Source of the DNA: Littorina saxatilis
Taxonomy: Eukaryota; Mollusca; Gastropoda; Littorinimorpha; Littorinidae
Assembly (NCBI RefSeq): GCF_037325665.1
Contig: NC_090246.1
Location: forward strand, 37,221,317-37,285,316
Reading direction: 5' to 3'
DNA: 64,000 bases
Shown: piece after piece, positions 11,629-23,706 of the stretch
How the letters are laid out: every line of letters begins with the position of its first letter
How positions within the stretch are numbered: position 1 is the first letter of the stretch
Program-made: the position numbers and the translations under genes
Notes under the pieces: model-generated
The model's database searches: none
Seen by the model: the letters and a program-made list of their open reading frames with translations, nothing else
Told to the model about the DNA's origin: nothing

Positions 11629-12314
11629 GGAGATTTAAGAAACGAAACGTTGGGACGTTTCGTTTTGAAGTTGTGGTAAACGTCATTATTTCGGGGGTCT
11701 CTCGCTGGAAAGGTGAAGGTCAACTGAAACGGAACGTGGAACGTCAAAACGCAGTCACGTTTTCCACCCCCAAAAAACGAACAATATTTCGTCAACTTTT
11801 GTGAGTATTTTTGCACACTAACAGTTTTATTTGTTGGCCATTTTATGCATTGCTAGATTCATCAACCCTTTCACAGTCTTTCAGCGCTGAGAATGTGTTC
11901 ATTGGAGGTAGACAACTGTTGTGAACTGAAATATTTTGAAGGGTGCTGATCCTGGTACATTTATCCAACTTCATGGTGAGAAAGCAAATGGCGAAGCAGA
12001 AGTAGGTCATCGCATCGAATTTTTATTCTGGCTTCGTATGTGATCAGGTGCATGAATTGAAAAATGTGAAGCTCTTGTGCGTGCAATGCGAGTATGTCAA
12101 TCCTTTATTGACTCGTGGAGTTGAAATTATGCCATGCCCAGTCAGCGGATCATATCCTGCCATGCCCGGCCTTTCATTCCGAAACGAAACGTGAATACAT
12201 CTAAATCTTGTCTGCGGCCTATGCCGTCTCGTTACTCGTTCCGTTTCGCGGGGTGACTCATTCACCAAACGAAACGAGCTGCAAAACGAAACGTGCTGTT
12301 TCTTAAATCTCGCT
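11629..12314. mobile_element. TIR element with AGATTTAAGAAAC ends
   Basis: GGAGATTTAAGAAACG (11629-11644) is mirrored by TTTCTTAAATCTCGC (about 12299-12313). Both subterminal regions repeat GAAACGAAACG words in opposite orientations. About 690 bp, with no coding frame and no clear target duplication. Confidence 0.6.
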
Positions 12315-12754
12315 AATATTGTCGTGTCCAAACCGCTGGCACTGTACTGTATGACACCAAACTGAGCAGTCGACTCGAATATTTTCTCAGTTCAAAAGGA
12401 TGAACGCGTCTTCTAAGTTTGGCTTTAATCAAAACAGCTCGTGCATTTAAACAGACACACGGATAGTGGGAAGACTATCCACACATAGACTCGCGGCCCA
12501 CACCAACTCACCCCCCCTCCACCCCTAAGTGTAGGCTACACACACACGCGCGCGAGCGCAAGTACTGAAGCTTGGGAAGATAGAGAGACAGACAGAGACG
12601 GAGATCGAGTGATAAAATGCAAGAACGCACGTGGAATAAGCAGATAAACACCAAGGGTTCACGAAATACATTAGTATCTTGCAGTCACAGCTTTTTATTT
12701 CAAGGATCACGGCGAAGAGTACGCTGAACTTGACTGCAGACACAGGCTGGCATG

Positions 12755-13590
12755 TATCCTTGGCACAAAGGGTCAAAAATCCAAAAAATAAGCCCTTAAA
12801 AAAATAAGGCCTTATTTTCTATAATTAAGGCCTTATTTTAAAAATAAGGCCTTAAATATTTACAGCCATAAGGAAATAAGGGCATAATGAAATAAGGCCT
12901 TATTTCTGTTAAGACCTTACTGAAATAAGGCCTCAAGTTATTTCTGTTATGACCTCAAAGAAATAAGCCCTTAAAAAAATAAGCCCTTAAAAAAAATATG
13001 CCCTTATTTTTCTGCACATCGCTACTGCGCATCCGGACATTCGAAAGCGATCAAGATGTTACACTGATATAAATCAAACAGTCATTTCATGTAAACAATG
13101 CTTACCTTGAGCGCACCCACACCTCATCATCGGAAACCCCAATTCTCTCGCAATTTCCAATTTCAGCACAAATTCGTCTCAAAAGTTCATCACGATCACT
13201 GACCCATTCGCCATGTTTGTAATGAGATCTCTACGCATGTGCGGCGCAGCCGACTTCTATTCAGCTTCATGATTGGTAAAAATAATAAGGCCTTATTTGT
13301 TTAAGCCCTTATTTTTTTATGCCCTTATTTTTGTATGCCCTTATTTTTATTAAGGCCTTACAGAAATAAGGCCCTATTTCTCGTAAGGCCTTATTTTCAC
13401 ATAAGGGCTTATTTTTTATGCCCATATTTTTTAAGGGCTTAAAGAGAAATAAGGGCTTATTTTTAAAAAATATGGGTATATTTTCAAAAATATGGGCATA
13501 TTTTCAAAAATATGGGCATATTTTCAAAAATAAGGCCGTATTTTTTTAAGGGCTTATTTTTTGGATTTTTGACCCTTTGTGCCAAAGATA
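12755..13590. mobile_element. 836-bp TIR element with AAGGCCTT arrays and exon-like core
   Basis: Ends TATCCTTGGCACAAAGGG and CCCTTTGTGCCAAAGATA pair, and the inverted repeat continues for about 45 bp. GGCATG on both sides (12749-12754 and 13591-13596) is a likely 6-bp duplication. The arms are arrays of AATAAGGCCTTATTT and AATATGGGCATATTTTC. The unique core (13010-13280) holds, on the minus strand, ACATGGCGAATGG and a splice donor CAAG|GTAAGC at 13105. Confidence 0.8.
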
Positions 13591-14241
13591 GGCATGTGCC
13601 TGTGTAGTCAGTCGCATGCAAATGAGCCCTCTCCGGTATCAGCGCGAAAAGCGATATGCGTCATCAATATTACATTATCCAGTCTCCCAGCGCTGGCGGG
13701 GGCCTACACCGCGAAACGTTCGATCTCGCAGAAAAACGACATTGGCTTGGCGGTGTAACTGTGTTGAATGTTCTGTTCACACCAGTTGCGGTAACGGGAT
13801 TTCCTTCTCCTTGCTAGTGTTACACGATTGTGACAACTGATCGGTTGAAAGGTGAACGTGTCCACGGATAATTATAGCATGTGAAGAAAAAGTTGGTATT
13901 CACAGTTTTCTTTTAAAAGCACCATCCTTTCCGTGTTAAGCATCACGTACACCTTCACATCTACGTATCGTATATAAAAGTGATATATATATATATCACT
14001 CGTATCGTCTGTTTTCCCACGGGATAAGAGCATCTTTCCACTTGGATACATTCCAAAAATCAACATCGTGGCTGCTTGCAGTGCAGCGGAGTGGGAACCG
14101 CTTTATGGTGAAACAATGTTGTAGATTGACATTGGTATCAATTCATGAATAAATACAAAAATCACTTAGAAAGACAGGAAGTTAATTGTAGGTATGTGTC
14201 CACGTAGAGTCGCGAGGGTCTTATCTCACGTAAATCCCTGG

Positions 14242-14596
14242 GCGGGGATAGCGCGCTGGATTCGTATCCAGTTGGCCGCTGTCAGCGTGAGTTCGTCCCC
14301 ACGTTCGGCGAGAGATTTATTTCTCAGAGTCAACTTTGTGTGCAGACTCTCCTCGGTGTCCGAACACCCCCGTGTGTACACGCAAGCACAAGACCAAGTG
14401 CGCACGAAAAAGATCCTGTAATCCATGTCAGAGTTCGGTGGGTTATAGAAACACGAAAATACCCAGCAATATGCTTCCTCCGAAAGCGGCGTATGGCTGC
14501 CTAAATGGCGGGGTAAAAACGTTCATACACGTAAAAGCCGCGGGAGTTTCAGCCCATGAACGACTGAACAAACAAACAAACAAACAAACAAACAAA
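14242..14596 (+). mobile_element. SINE copy with internal head deletion
   Basis: Same family as 8726-9102, in plus orientation. The head lacks about 15 bp covering box A (GCGGGGATA runs straight into GCGCGCTGG). The 3' end has a (AAAC)n tail (about 14562-14596). It is flanked by CGTAAATCCCTGG at 14229-14241 and 14597-14609. Confidence 0.92.
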
Positions 14597-14821
14597 CGTA
14601 AATCCCTGGACAGATCTTTTAATGGTGAGCACCGAATCGTTAACACGAAAAGAAATGCATATTTGAAGGTTCCACTGACGTTCAAAGGTTCCCTTTTAGG
14701 AATTAGTCGGCGCAAACAGAAACTGACGATGATTTCGACGAGGGTATACACTCAAAGCTTTGCGTCCAGTCAATAGTATGACTAAACCCCGGCTCTACCA
14801 TCGATACCCCTCCTCCTATAC

Positions 14822-14868
14822 TCCCCCCCCCCCCCTCCACCAGCCCCCCCCCCCCCCCCCACCCCCCT
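14822..14868. repeat. Poly-C tract
   Basis: C-rich run with a few interruptions. From here to 15528 I see only a pogo-like relic at about 15405-15515 (GGTACATTGGTACCTGCGAT...GGGACAACAG), resembling the element at 21662-22220. Confidence 0.8.
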
Positions 14869-15528
14869 CGGGTCTTGGTAATTACGTTAATTACTCCCTT
14901 GCTTATTAACAGAAGAGCATTTGTCATTCTGTAGGGACAAAAGCTGCCTTCTCAGGGCTGGACCGAATCGATGCGTATCTCAGGAGGCACACTGTCCAAA
15001 ACCCGAACACACATGCAGCTAGATGGAACAACATGGAAGAAAAGAACGAACTCTGCGTGAACGTTAACCCAGTGACCCTGGCTTTTAACCCTCACCCCCA
15101 CCAATCACGCCCTCACAGCGTGTGACAGAACACAACATTATCAAAATAATTGTTTTTAAATGCTTATAAAACAAACTGTGAAAAAAATGCTAATCAAAAC
15201 AAACTGAATTAAAAGAGAAACAGGTGCGATTAACGGAAGATCTGAACCCAACGAGGTGTCGAAAAGGTGACCAAGAGGTGCTAATAAAAAAAAAAAAAGT
15301 ATTCAACACCTATTCTGTACCTAATCCGTGCCTTTTCGTGATCCAGTGCCAGTACTGCAGTGATTTATAGATTTAAGGGTAAGCAACACTTTGGACTTTT
15401 GAACTCTGGTACATTGGTACCTGCGATAAATGGACACACTTTGGATCACCTGAAGATCAAATCACAGGTGACCTTTCACCACATGTACATTTAAAAGGGA
15501 CAACAGATTATGTCCTTTCTTGTGAGGT

Positions 15529-15605
15529 GTTTTGACTAAATGTTTTAACATAGAGGGGAATCGAGACGAGGGTCGTGGTGTATGTGTGTCTGTCTGTCTC
15601 TCACG

Positions 15606-15683
<78 letters not shown>

Positions 15684-16438
15684 GTGTGTGTATACACATT
15701 CAGAGTAAACTACTGGACCGATCTTTATGAAATTTTACATGAGAGTTTCTGGGTATGATATTGCCAGACTTTTTTTCATTTTTTCGATAAATGTCTTTGA
15801 TGACGTCATATCCGGCTTTTTGTAAAAGTTGAGGCGGCACTGTCACACCCTCATTTTTCAATCAAATTGATTGAAAAAATTTTGAAAGCAATCTTCGACA
15901 AAGGCCGGACTTCGGTGTTGCATTTCAGCTTGGTGGCTTACAAATTAATCAATGACTTTGGTCATTAAAAATCTAAAAAAAATATATATTTTTTTTTTAT
16001 ATAAAACGATCCAAATTTACATTCAGCTTATTCTACATCATTTCCTGATTCCAAAAACATATAAATATGTTATATTTGGATTAAAAACAATCTCTGAAAA
16101 TTAAAAATATAAAAATTATGATCAAAATTAAATTTTCGAAATCGATTTAAAAACAATTTCATCTTATTCCTTGTCGGTTCCTGATTGAAAAAACATATAG
16201 ATATGATATGTTAGGATTAAAAACACGCTCAGAAAGTAAAACGAAGAGAGGTACAGAAAAGCGGCGTGATATTCAGCACAGCGAAACCACTACCGCGCTA
16301 AACAGGCTCGCCAGTTTCACTCCGTTTTGCACAAGCGGTGGACTACGGTCATTGTGAAAAAAATGCAGTGCGTTCAGTTTCATTCTGTGAGTTCCACAGC
16401 TTGACTAAATGTAGTAATTTCGCCTTACGCGACTTGTT
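15529..16438 (+). mobile_element. HINE-like element, 5'-shortened copy
   Basis: Starts TTTTGACTAAATG, without the preceding ATTTAGTCAAG, followed by a GGGGAATCGAGACGAGGGTC segment, a (TG)n tract (about 15612-15679), TGACGTCATATCCGG, TTGCATTTCAGCTTGGTG and two TGTTATATTTGGATT-type units. It ends TTCGCCTTACGCGACTTGT. Confidence 0.75.
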
Positions 16439-16740
16439 TGACTTACCCCTACTTTGCTCTCGCCACAGCCCCAGCTGTCACATTTAACGACGCTTGTCGT
16501 CACTATGATGTGTCGTGTCAAAAGTGCTTCATTAGTGATTGACACAGCTGTGAACTGGCCCATTGAGCGAAGGTGCTGATTGAGTTAATGGCAGAGCCGG
16601 TCAGGCAGTTTACGTTATCTGTTGTGATTATCCAGACTTATGGTAAAGTCAAACATACAGCCGATCCTACCTCAATCTTTAACGCTGAAAAGTTAGGACC
16701 ACAAGCAGCGTCGCTGCAGTGGCGCAAGAACCACTAGGTG

Positions 16741-16772
16741 GGGGGGGGGGGGGGGGGGGAGGGGGGGGGGGG
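16741..16772. repeat. Poly-G tract
   Basis: Thirty-two bases, all G except one A, in the short gap between two HINE-like copies. Confidence 0.95.
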
Positions 16773-16881
16773 ACATACTTGGACAGTTTTCTGCACTGAC
16801 ATATAAGACATTTACAATACGCTTGAATTCGTGTTGAGGGCATTCTGACGTTACCTTGTTTTCAAGTCACACTTCTTTTTA

Positions 16882-16942
16882 CATTTAGTCAAGATTTGAC
16901 TAAATGTTTTAACGTAGAGGGGGGAATCGAGACGAGGGTGTG

Positions 16943-16987
<45 letters not shown>

Positions 16988-18352
16988 GATTTAGAGAAAA
17001 CTACTTGACCGATCTTCATGACATTTTACATGGGAGTTTCTGGGTATGATATCCCCAGACGTTTTTTTCATTATATTTAGTCAAGTTTTGACTAAATATT
17101 TTAACATCGAGGGGGAATCGAAACGAGGGTCGTGGTGTATGTGCGTGTGTCTGTCTGTCTGTCTGTCTGTGTGTGTGTGTAGAGCGATTCAGACTAAACT
17201 ACTGGACCGATCTTTATGAAATTTGGCATGAGAGTTCCTGGGTATGAAATCCCCGAACGTTTTTTTCATTTTTTTGATAAATGTCTTTGATGACGTCATA
17301 TCCGGCTTTTCGTGAAAGTTGAGGCGGCACTGTCACGCCCTCATTTTTCAACCAAATTGGTTGAAATTTTGGTCAAGTAATCTTCGACGAAGCCCGGACT
17401 TCGGTATTGCATTTCAGCTTGGTGGCTTAAAAATTAATTAATGACTTTGGTCATTACAAATCTGAAAATTGTAAAAAAAAATAAAAATTTATAAAACGAT
17501 CCAAATTTACGTTTATCTTATTCTCCATCATTTGCTGATTCCAAAAACATATAAATATGTTATATTCGGATTAAAAACAAGCTCTGAAAATAATTAAATA
17601 TATAAAAATTATTATCAAAATTAAATTGTCCAAATCAATTTAAAAACACTTTCATCTTATTCCTTGTCGGTTCCTGATTCCAAAAACATATAGATATGAT
17701 ATGTTTGGATTAAAAACACGCTCAGAAAGTTAAAACAAAGAGAGGTACAGAAAAGCGTGCTATCCTTCTTAGCGCAACTACTACCCCGCTCTTCTTGTCA
17801 ATTTCACTGCCTTTGCCATGAGCGGTGGACTGACGATGCTACGAGTATACGGTCTTGCTGAAAAATGGCATTGCGTTCAGTTTCATTCTGTGAGTTCGAC
17901 AGCTACTTGACTAAATATTGTATTTGCGCCTTACGCGACTTGTTTTTTTTTTATAAATGTCTTTGATGACGTCATATCCGGCTTTTCGTGAAAGTTGAGG
18001 CGGCACTGTCACGCTCTCATTTTTAAACCAAATTGGTTGAAATTTTGGTCAAGTAATCTTCGACAACGCCCGGACTTTGGTATTGCATTTCAGCTTGGAG
18101 GCTTACAAATTAATTAATGAGTTTACTCATTAAAGTTGTCATTAAAATCGATTTTTCGCAAACAGATTTAAAATTGATTGCATCGTATTCTTCATGACAT
18201 CCGAATCTAAAAATATATTACATATGTCATGTTTACTCTTAAAATGTGATCACAATTAACAAAAATAGATTAATTAGTCTTACGATTAAAATTTCAGAAA
18301 TCGATCCAAAAATGATTTCATCTTATTCTTTATCGTTTCCTGATTGTAGACG
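16882..18352 (+). mobile_element. Outer HINE-like copy split by a nested copy
   Basis: The left part (16882-17072) runs from ATTTAGTCAAGATTTGACTA through a (TG)n tract to CCAGACGTTTTTTTCAT. The right part resumes at about 17944 with TTTTTATAAATGTCTTTGA and continues to about 18352. An intact sister copy sits between them. The right part belongs to the variant subfamily with GTCATGTTTACTC, also seen near 4.0 kb. Confidence 0.75.
17073..17943 (+). mobile_element. HINE-like element, complete copy nested in another
   Basis: About 870 bp from ATATTTAGTCAAGTTTTGAC to CGCCTTACGCGACTTGT. It is inserted between two T residues of a T-rich tract of the outer copy, with no duplicated target. The terminal word TATTTAGTCAAG is mirrored by CTTGACTAAATA about 30 bp before the 3' end; a short TCGC...GCGA hairpin (on the opposite strand) lies at the very 3' end. 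Because the host sequence is known, this copy fixes the family's boundaries. Confidence 0.8.
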
Positions 18353-18720
18353 GGGAATCGAGACGAGGGTGGTGGTGTATGTGTGTGTGTCACAGTGTGT
18401 GTATGTGTGTGTGTGTAGAGCGATTCAGAAAAAAACTACTGGACAGATCTTCATGACATTTTACCTGAGAGTTCCTGGGTATGATATCCCCAGATATTTT
18501 TTTTCTCATTTTTTTCGATAAATGTCTTTGATGACGTCATATCCGGCTTTTTGTGAAAGTTGAGGCTGTCACGCCCTCATTTTTCAATCAAATTGATTGA
18601 CATTTTGGTCAAGCAATCTTCGACGAAGTCCGGACTATGGAATTGAATTTCAGCTCAGCAGCGTAAAAATTAGTTAATTACTAATTTGCTCATTAAAGTT
18701 GTCATTAAAATCGTACTCCT
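18353..18720 (+). mobile_element. HINE-like fragment
   Basis: Begins ACGGGGAATCGAGACGAGG with no terminal hairpin, has short GT runs, then TGACGTCATATCCGGC and the TTGAATTTCAGCTCAGC region, and fades at about 18720. It abuts the outer copy, completing a nest of at least three insertions. Confidence 0.65.
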
Positions 18721-18969
18721 CAATTTCTCCTGAATTCAAGGACAGTACATAACAGCTGTTATAACCAAACAATTTACTTTGAATGCCTGCTAGCACACAA
18801 AGGCCACCACAAGACGGAAAATAAAAGAAAAAAATAGAGAAGACAGATAAAGAGAGAATGAGAAAGAGTGGAAAAGAATGCAGAGATGCACAAAAGCAAG
18901 AACAAAATGAAACACACCTCTCAATTAAACTCGATTAAGAAAGACTGTACAAATGTTTTGTTTTGTGAT

Positions 18970-18975
18970 TTTATT
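18970..18975 (-). promoter_or_regulatory. Possible distal poly(A) signal
   Basis: AATAAA on the minus strand, at the boundary where the dense repeats begin. It would give ELOVL6 a very long 3' UTR; weak evidence. Confidence 0.2.
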
Positions 18976-20686
18976 GAAAAAGAAAGTCTGTGCACAAGTA
19001 TTCACAAACTTCACACATACGGAGGAAGATCGACTCATGACAAATAGCTCAAGCAAAACCAGGTTGGTTTGTTTTCTCTGGATAACCAAAAGTTAAAGAA
19101 AAGTTTGTTCCCTGTGACATCAAGGATAAAAAGAATTGGCACACACACAAAAACATACATTTATGATGTAGAACATACTTCGATGCTGCACTTCATTTCT
19201 TTGAAGTGCCAGAAATAAGAAGAACAAGAAACACAATGAACAAACACTCAATATCAATGAAAAGACACAATATGTGCTCTAAAGCTTCAACAAAATCACC
19301 TGTTAATAAATTAATTAAAAAAAAGAAAAGGCAAGTACATGTAACAAGGTCTTTCACTCGCTGTCATTGGCAATGAAACAATGTATTTGGCAATGAAACA
19401 AGCTTATTTGTAACAAAACAATCTTATTTTGATATGAAACCATCTTCTTTATAATGAACAATTTCTTTGCAATGAAACAACCTTACTTTTAATAAACAAT
19501 TGCATTTGTAATGAAACAATTTATTCATAATAAAAGAATATTGGAATATTGGACCGTTCTCAAGTTTACCTGACTAAAGTACAGCATCGGCAAAGGTCAC
19601 TGTCTGTGTCACCAAATCTGATATCAGCGAGCAGAGCTGAACTTTTCGAGCAGATGTGTGATAGCAGATGTAAACTACCAGATACATGAATGTGATAATC
19701 TGTGCGAGTCAAAAACTGACAGATAAACAAGGACACAGAGACAAAAAAACGCTGACAGTGTGACCTTTGAAACTACTGTACCTCCCAGCAGGACTTATCG
19801 CATGCATCAAACAGACTTATCAAGTCTATCGAAGTCTAGTTTTGAAACAGGCTTGGATATTTGTGAAAACTCAAAACTCTTGATGTCTGTATCGCAAAAC
19901 TGTTTACCAAACTAATGTTTCTAGAACATATTTTTCCCAAACCCGACGGTTACAATTACTTTTCTTGGATTTGATACACATCAGGAAATTTCGAAATTTC
20001 TCATTTGTTCTGAACAGTGTAAAAACCTGAGATGACAGCAACATATTGCATCAGTCTGTCTAACAGATGTAGTTCTGCTGGAAAGCCTGTAATTTTCAAG
20101 AGTTTGAAACACACTCAAAGTTAGTAACCTGACTGTTTAAAAGGTCAATGAAAGTAAAAACCTCATTCATCAACTGATTGCAGTAAAAGGACCCGGTGGA
20201 ATAAAATGAAAAAGCACCAAATCAGCATCTCACAAGCTAAACCTCTAAGTCAAGTGATTCACAGGGACTATAAGCCTCACGCACAAACAGACAACACCAA
20301 TGACACTAGATCAGTAGATGTGCTATAACTTTGGTGAAACACATACTGCAAATGCAGTCTGCATAGCTGACATTTTCTCAAATTCACATTCAACCCTTGG
20401 CCTTGCAAAAACATTTCTTCTAATGAGAGCTGATGAAGAACACTGTAATAAAAACCCCAGTGGTGTTGAGACAAATGAATTAACCTCAACTAAGCAGATA
20501 GTCCAATCCCCTTTTTTTGCCACAGGAACCCCAGGAGTTTGAAAATAAATCTGACCTCTGATAAGCCCAACATATCAAATATTTCCCCCTTCAAATCCGA
20601 CTCAAAATCCTAAACCAGGAGACCAAACTATTTTCATTTTCCAACCAATTGAAACATCAACATTGTGGAGCTTATGGACAAAGTTC

Positions 20687-20738
20687 TTTCTTTCTTTCTT
20701 TATTTGGTGTTTAACGTTGTTTTCAACCACGAAGGTTA
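20687..20738 (-). mobile_element. Heavily 5'-truncated retroposon with 11-bp duplication
   Basis: (TTTC)n followed by TTTATTTGGTGTTTAACG, the 3' end of the family at 21821-22188. GGACAAAGTTC precedes (20676-20686) and follows (20739-20749). Truncation at the far end from the simple-repeat tail is typical of target-primed retroposition. Confidence 0.88.
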
Positions 20739-21661
20739 GGACAAAGTTCGAAGAGCTCACTAGTAGTTGGTACTTGTAATATAATGATCATATCAACTGC
20801 AAATTCGCTGACACATTGTAATCGCCAAAAACAAATGCTGCAGACTTTAACGGACAATGGTGTAAAATGAATTAGTTGTTCAGAAACTGACATTAACATG
20901 GGTGGAGTTATGTCTCACAGCTGTGTGCGACAATCAAGCATACGCATATAAGAAAGGCCAGTAAATGCAAGTAACAGTGAAGACAATACTACTACTGCTA
21001 ACGACAGCTACGACCCAATTACATTTTTATCTGTCGTATCAGTCAAGCACAAGCCACATGATTTTAGCTGATAGAATACTAAACTCTGATGAGTTCATTT
21101 TGCCGTGCTACACGAACAAACTCTGCATTCACAGGTGACTGAAGCATTTGAATACATGCACACTTGTCCCATACGTACCAAGCCGGCTTCTTGCACAAGA
21201 TAAAATGGACGACTCATTATCAGCAGAGTTACTGAGTGCTATCTTTACCTGTTAACGGTGACATTGATCTTTGAACCCTCTGGATGAAACAACTGCAATT
21301 TTTCACACACACACAAATCTGACTTGCTCATTTCAAAGCAAAAGCAGTTTTCTGGTCACCCCCCGAACACAAGGCCAAGTTTAGTTTTACAACATCAAAC
21401 ATTTGTCAAAAATCCACAGAAGTTATAACTTCAGTTGTGTAGTTTTCTGGTTAATATGTGCAAAGCCTGTCCATTACAATTACATTATATTTACAGCAAC
21501 TACCATGAAGACAAACACACAGAAACCTTTGTAACAGTTTAACTAAGTGACTCACAGCCATAAATACACTCCACAGCATTCACCTAACAAGGTGTTCCAC
21601 AGAAAAACATTAGTGCAGATATTTGTTCAGTTTTAAAGAAAGGAGACTGATAAGCACAGTA

Positions 21662-22220
21662 CAGTGGTACCTGTGATGAAAGGACACTCTTGGGATAAGC
21701 CTTAAGTTTCCCTTCATTGCAGGTGGCCTGTCATGACAAATAAATGTTGGTAGAGATCATAGAAAAAGGGACAACAGAAGGTGTCCTTTCAAGGGAGTTG
21801 TGAACTCATCTGATGGACCTTTCTTTCTTTCTTTATTTGGTGTTTAACGTCGTTTTCAACCACGAAGGTTATATCGCGACGGGGAAAGGGGGGAGATGGG
21901 ATAGAGCCACTTGTCAATTGTTTCTTGTTCACAAAAGCACTAATCAAAAAATTGCTCCAGGGGCTTGCAACGTAGTACAATATATTACCTTACTGGGAGA
22001 ATGCAAGTTTCCAGTACAAAGGACTTAACATTTCTTACATACTGCTTGACTAAAATCTTTACAAACATTGACTATATTCTATACAAGAAACACTTAACAA
22101 GGGTAAAAGGAGAAACAAAATCCGTTAGTCGCCTCTTACGACATGCTGGGGAGCATGGGGTAAATTCTTCCCCCTAACCCGCGGGGGGATCTGATGGACC
22201 TCACATCACAGGTGCCACTG
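21662..22220. mobile_element. pogo-type MITE interrupted by a retroposon
   Basis: The left end CAGTGGTACCTGTGATG follows TA. The right end CATCACAGGTGCCACTG is its inverse, but the right-hand TA is not conserved. The inner sequence GGACAACAGAAGGTGTCC is shared with relics at 15.5 kb. The retroposon at 21821-22188 splits it. Confidence 0.75.
21821..22188 (-). mobile_element. SINE-like retroposon with 13-bp duplication
   Basis: A 368-bp element bounded by ATCTGATGGACCT (21808-21820 and 22189-22201). On the minus strand it starts CCCCCCGCGGGTTAGGGGG, contains GTCGTAAGAGGCGACTAAC and ends TTAAACACCAAATAAAGAAA with a (GAAA)n tail. This fits a short retroposed family common in mollusc genomes. No coding frame. 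Confidence 0.9.
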
Positions 22221-23037
22221 CAGCTGAATAGAACGAGAAGAAAAATCGTCTCCAAGTGAAAATCAGTTCTCCTCTGGAACGTCATGGGGCATCCTTCACA
22301 TGGAGAAATCTGAGGTAAAAAGTCACTCCCACTCACTTTCTTTTTCATAACATACATATATTGCATTGCAACCATACGACACATAGTTTTAGCTGGGTAA
22401 TCAAACATCTTAATTCAAAAAGAAAAAAAAACATACTCAGACGACTAGTCTTCTCACACAAAAAAGGCCATTAAGATTAGAAAAACACTGCCACGAATTG
22501 CTCTGTCAAGACATGACTGGACCTGAATCAGTGAAAGCCACATTACCAACTACCGATTTTCAAAATGCAGGAGCCCTTCTTATCAACATTCTTGACATGA
22601 ATGTCTCTATTTCTTCTTCACGTTATACTGTAAAGTGGATTCAAGGGTAATCCGTTTCTATTCATGGTTTGGACAAGCATGTACACATATGATGAAGAAA
22701 ACGTCTTTGTGTGCACAGGTACACAATGTCGCTGACGATAAATCTGGTGAAATTTGAAATGTTGAAAGTGTATGTAACGTAACATTGAACCACCTTCAGT
22801 CAAATTTCAAATGTAACAAGAACAAAATGAGAACTGCACAATAGACCATGAGTGTTCAGTTTGATTTAACAGAACCAAGAAACAGGTAAGTACTAAGTAC
22901 CTTTCTGAAAAACGTATAAAATGAGATCTCTCAGTTTTTGATTCAAAAGCACTTTAAAATGATTTCCTTAAAATGAACTCAAACACTTCTCGAATAAATC
23001 TCAAAGACAAATCCATTCCCCCTTCCAATTACACCCC

Positions 23038-23057
23038 CACCCCCCCCCCCCCCCCCC
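23038..23057. repeat. Poly-C tract
   Basis: Twenty-base C-rich run within the AT-rich stretch below ELOVL6. Confidence 0.85.
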
Positions 23058-23706
23058 TATCCAGCAACAAGAAGCAGGTTGCAAGCTTTTGAATATGAAA
23101 TAAAACAAGGGCTAGTAACAATACCTTCTAGTGAACTTCAAGTTCTACAAAATATTAATCTGGCTGAATACATTCACAAAACATTTCTGACAGAATACAT
23201 AAAACAAGATAAAACCAGGAACAAACTGTGATGTTAATTAAATTGAAATCAATCACTGACACAAAAGTGGAATTTCTAACGAACAAAAGGTTTATCACAA
23301 AAGCTGTAATATGTCGTACACAACTGCTTCTTTTTAGTGTCTGTACAATATATCTGGAGGAGAGCACATATATTTATGTATAAAACAGTACAAAACAAAA
23401 ATAAATATTATAGTTACTTTTTAAAAGTAACCATAAAATTACTGAGAAAAACATAAAGCGACAAAATGAAAATGTACGGAAGATATTTCTTCCACACAAG
23501 TGTAAACTAAACATCTGACAGTATGGGCTATACTGCTAACAGCATAAATAGGCTACAAACACATCCTACCCAACTCCAACCCTCAGAGAGATGCAAACCG
23601 AAAAAGGCATCATTAAGTTGTTGCATTTTAACCTTTTTCCAGCCCCACTACAAATACATGTATACATCTGCATGTCAGGCGCCTGTTGTTAAAAGCTTTC
23701 TTATTA

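Noticed and set aside
11094-11816. Long frames of His-Thr or Cys-Val repeats (also near 3.3, 6.2, 43.6, 44.8, 55.0 and 63.6 kb)
   Set aside because: They translate dinucleotide microsatellites and have no other protein character.
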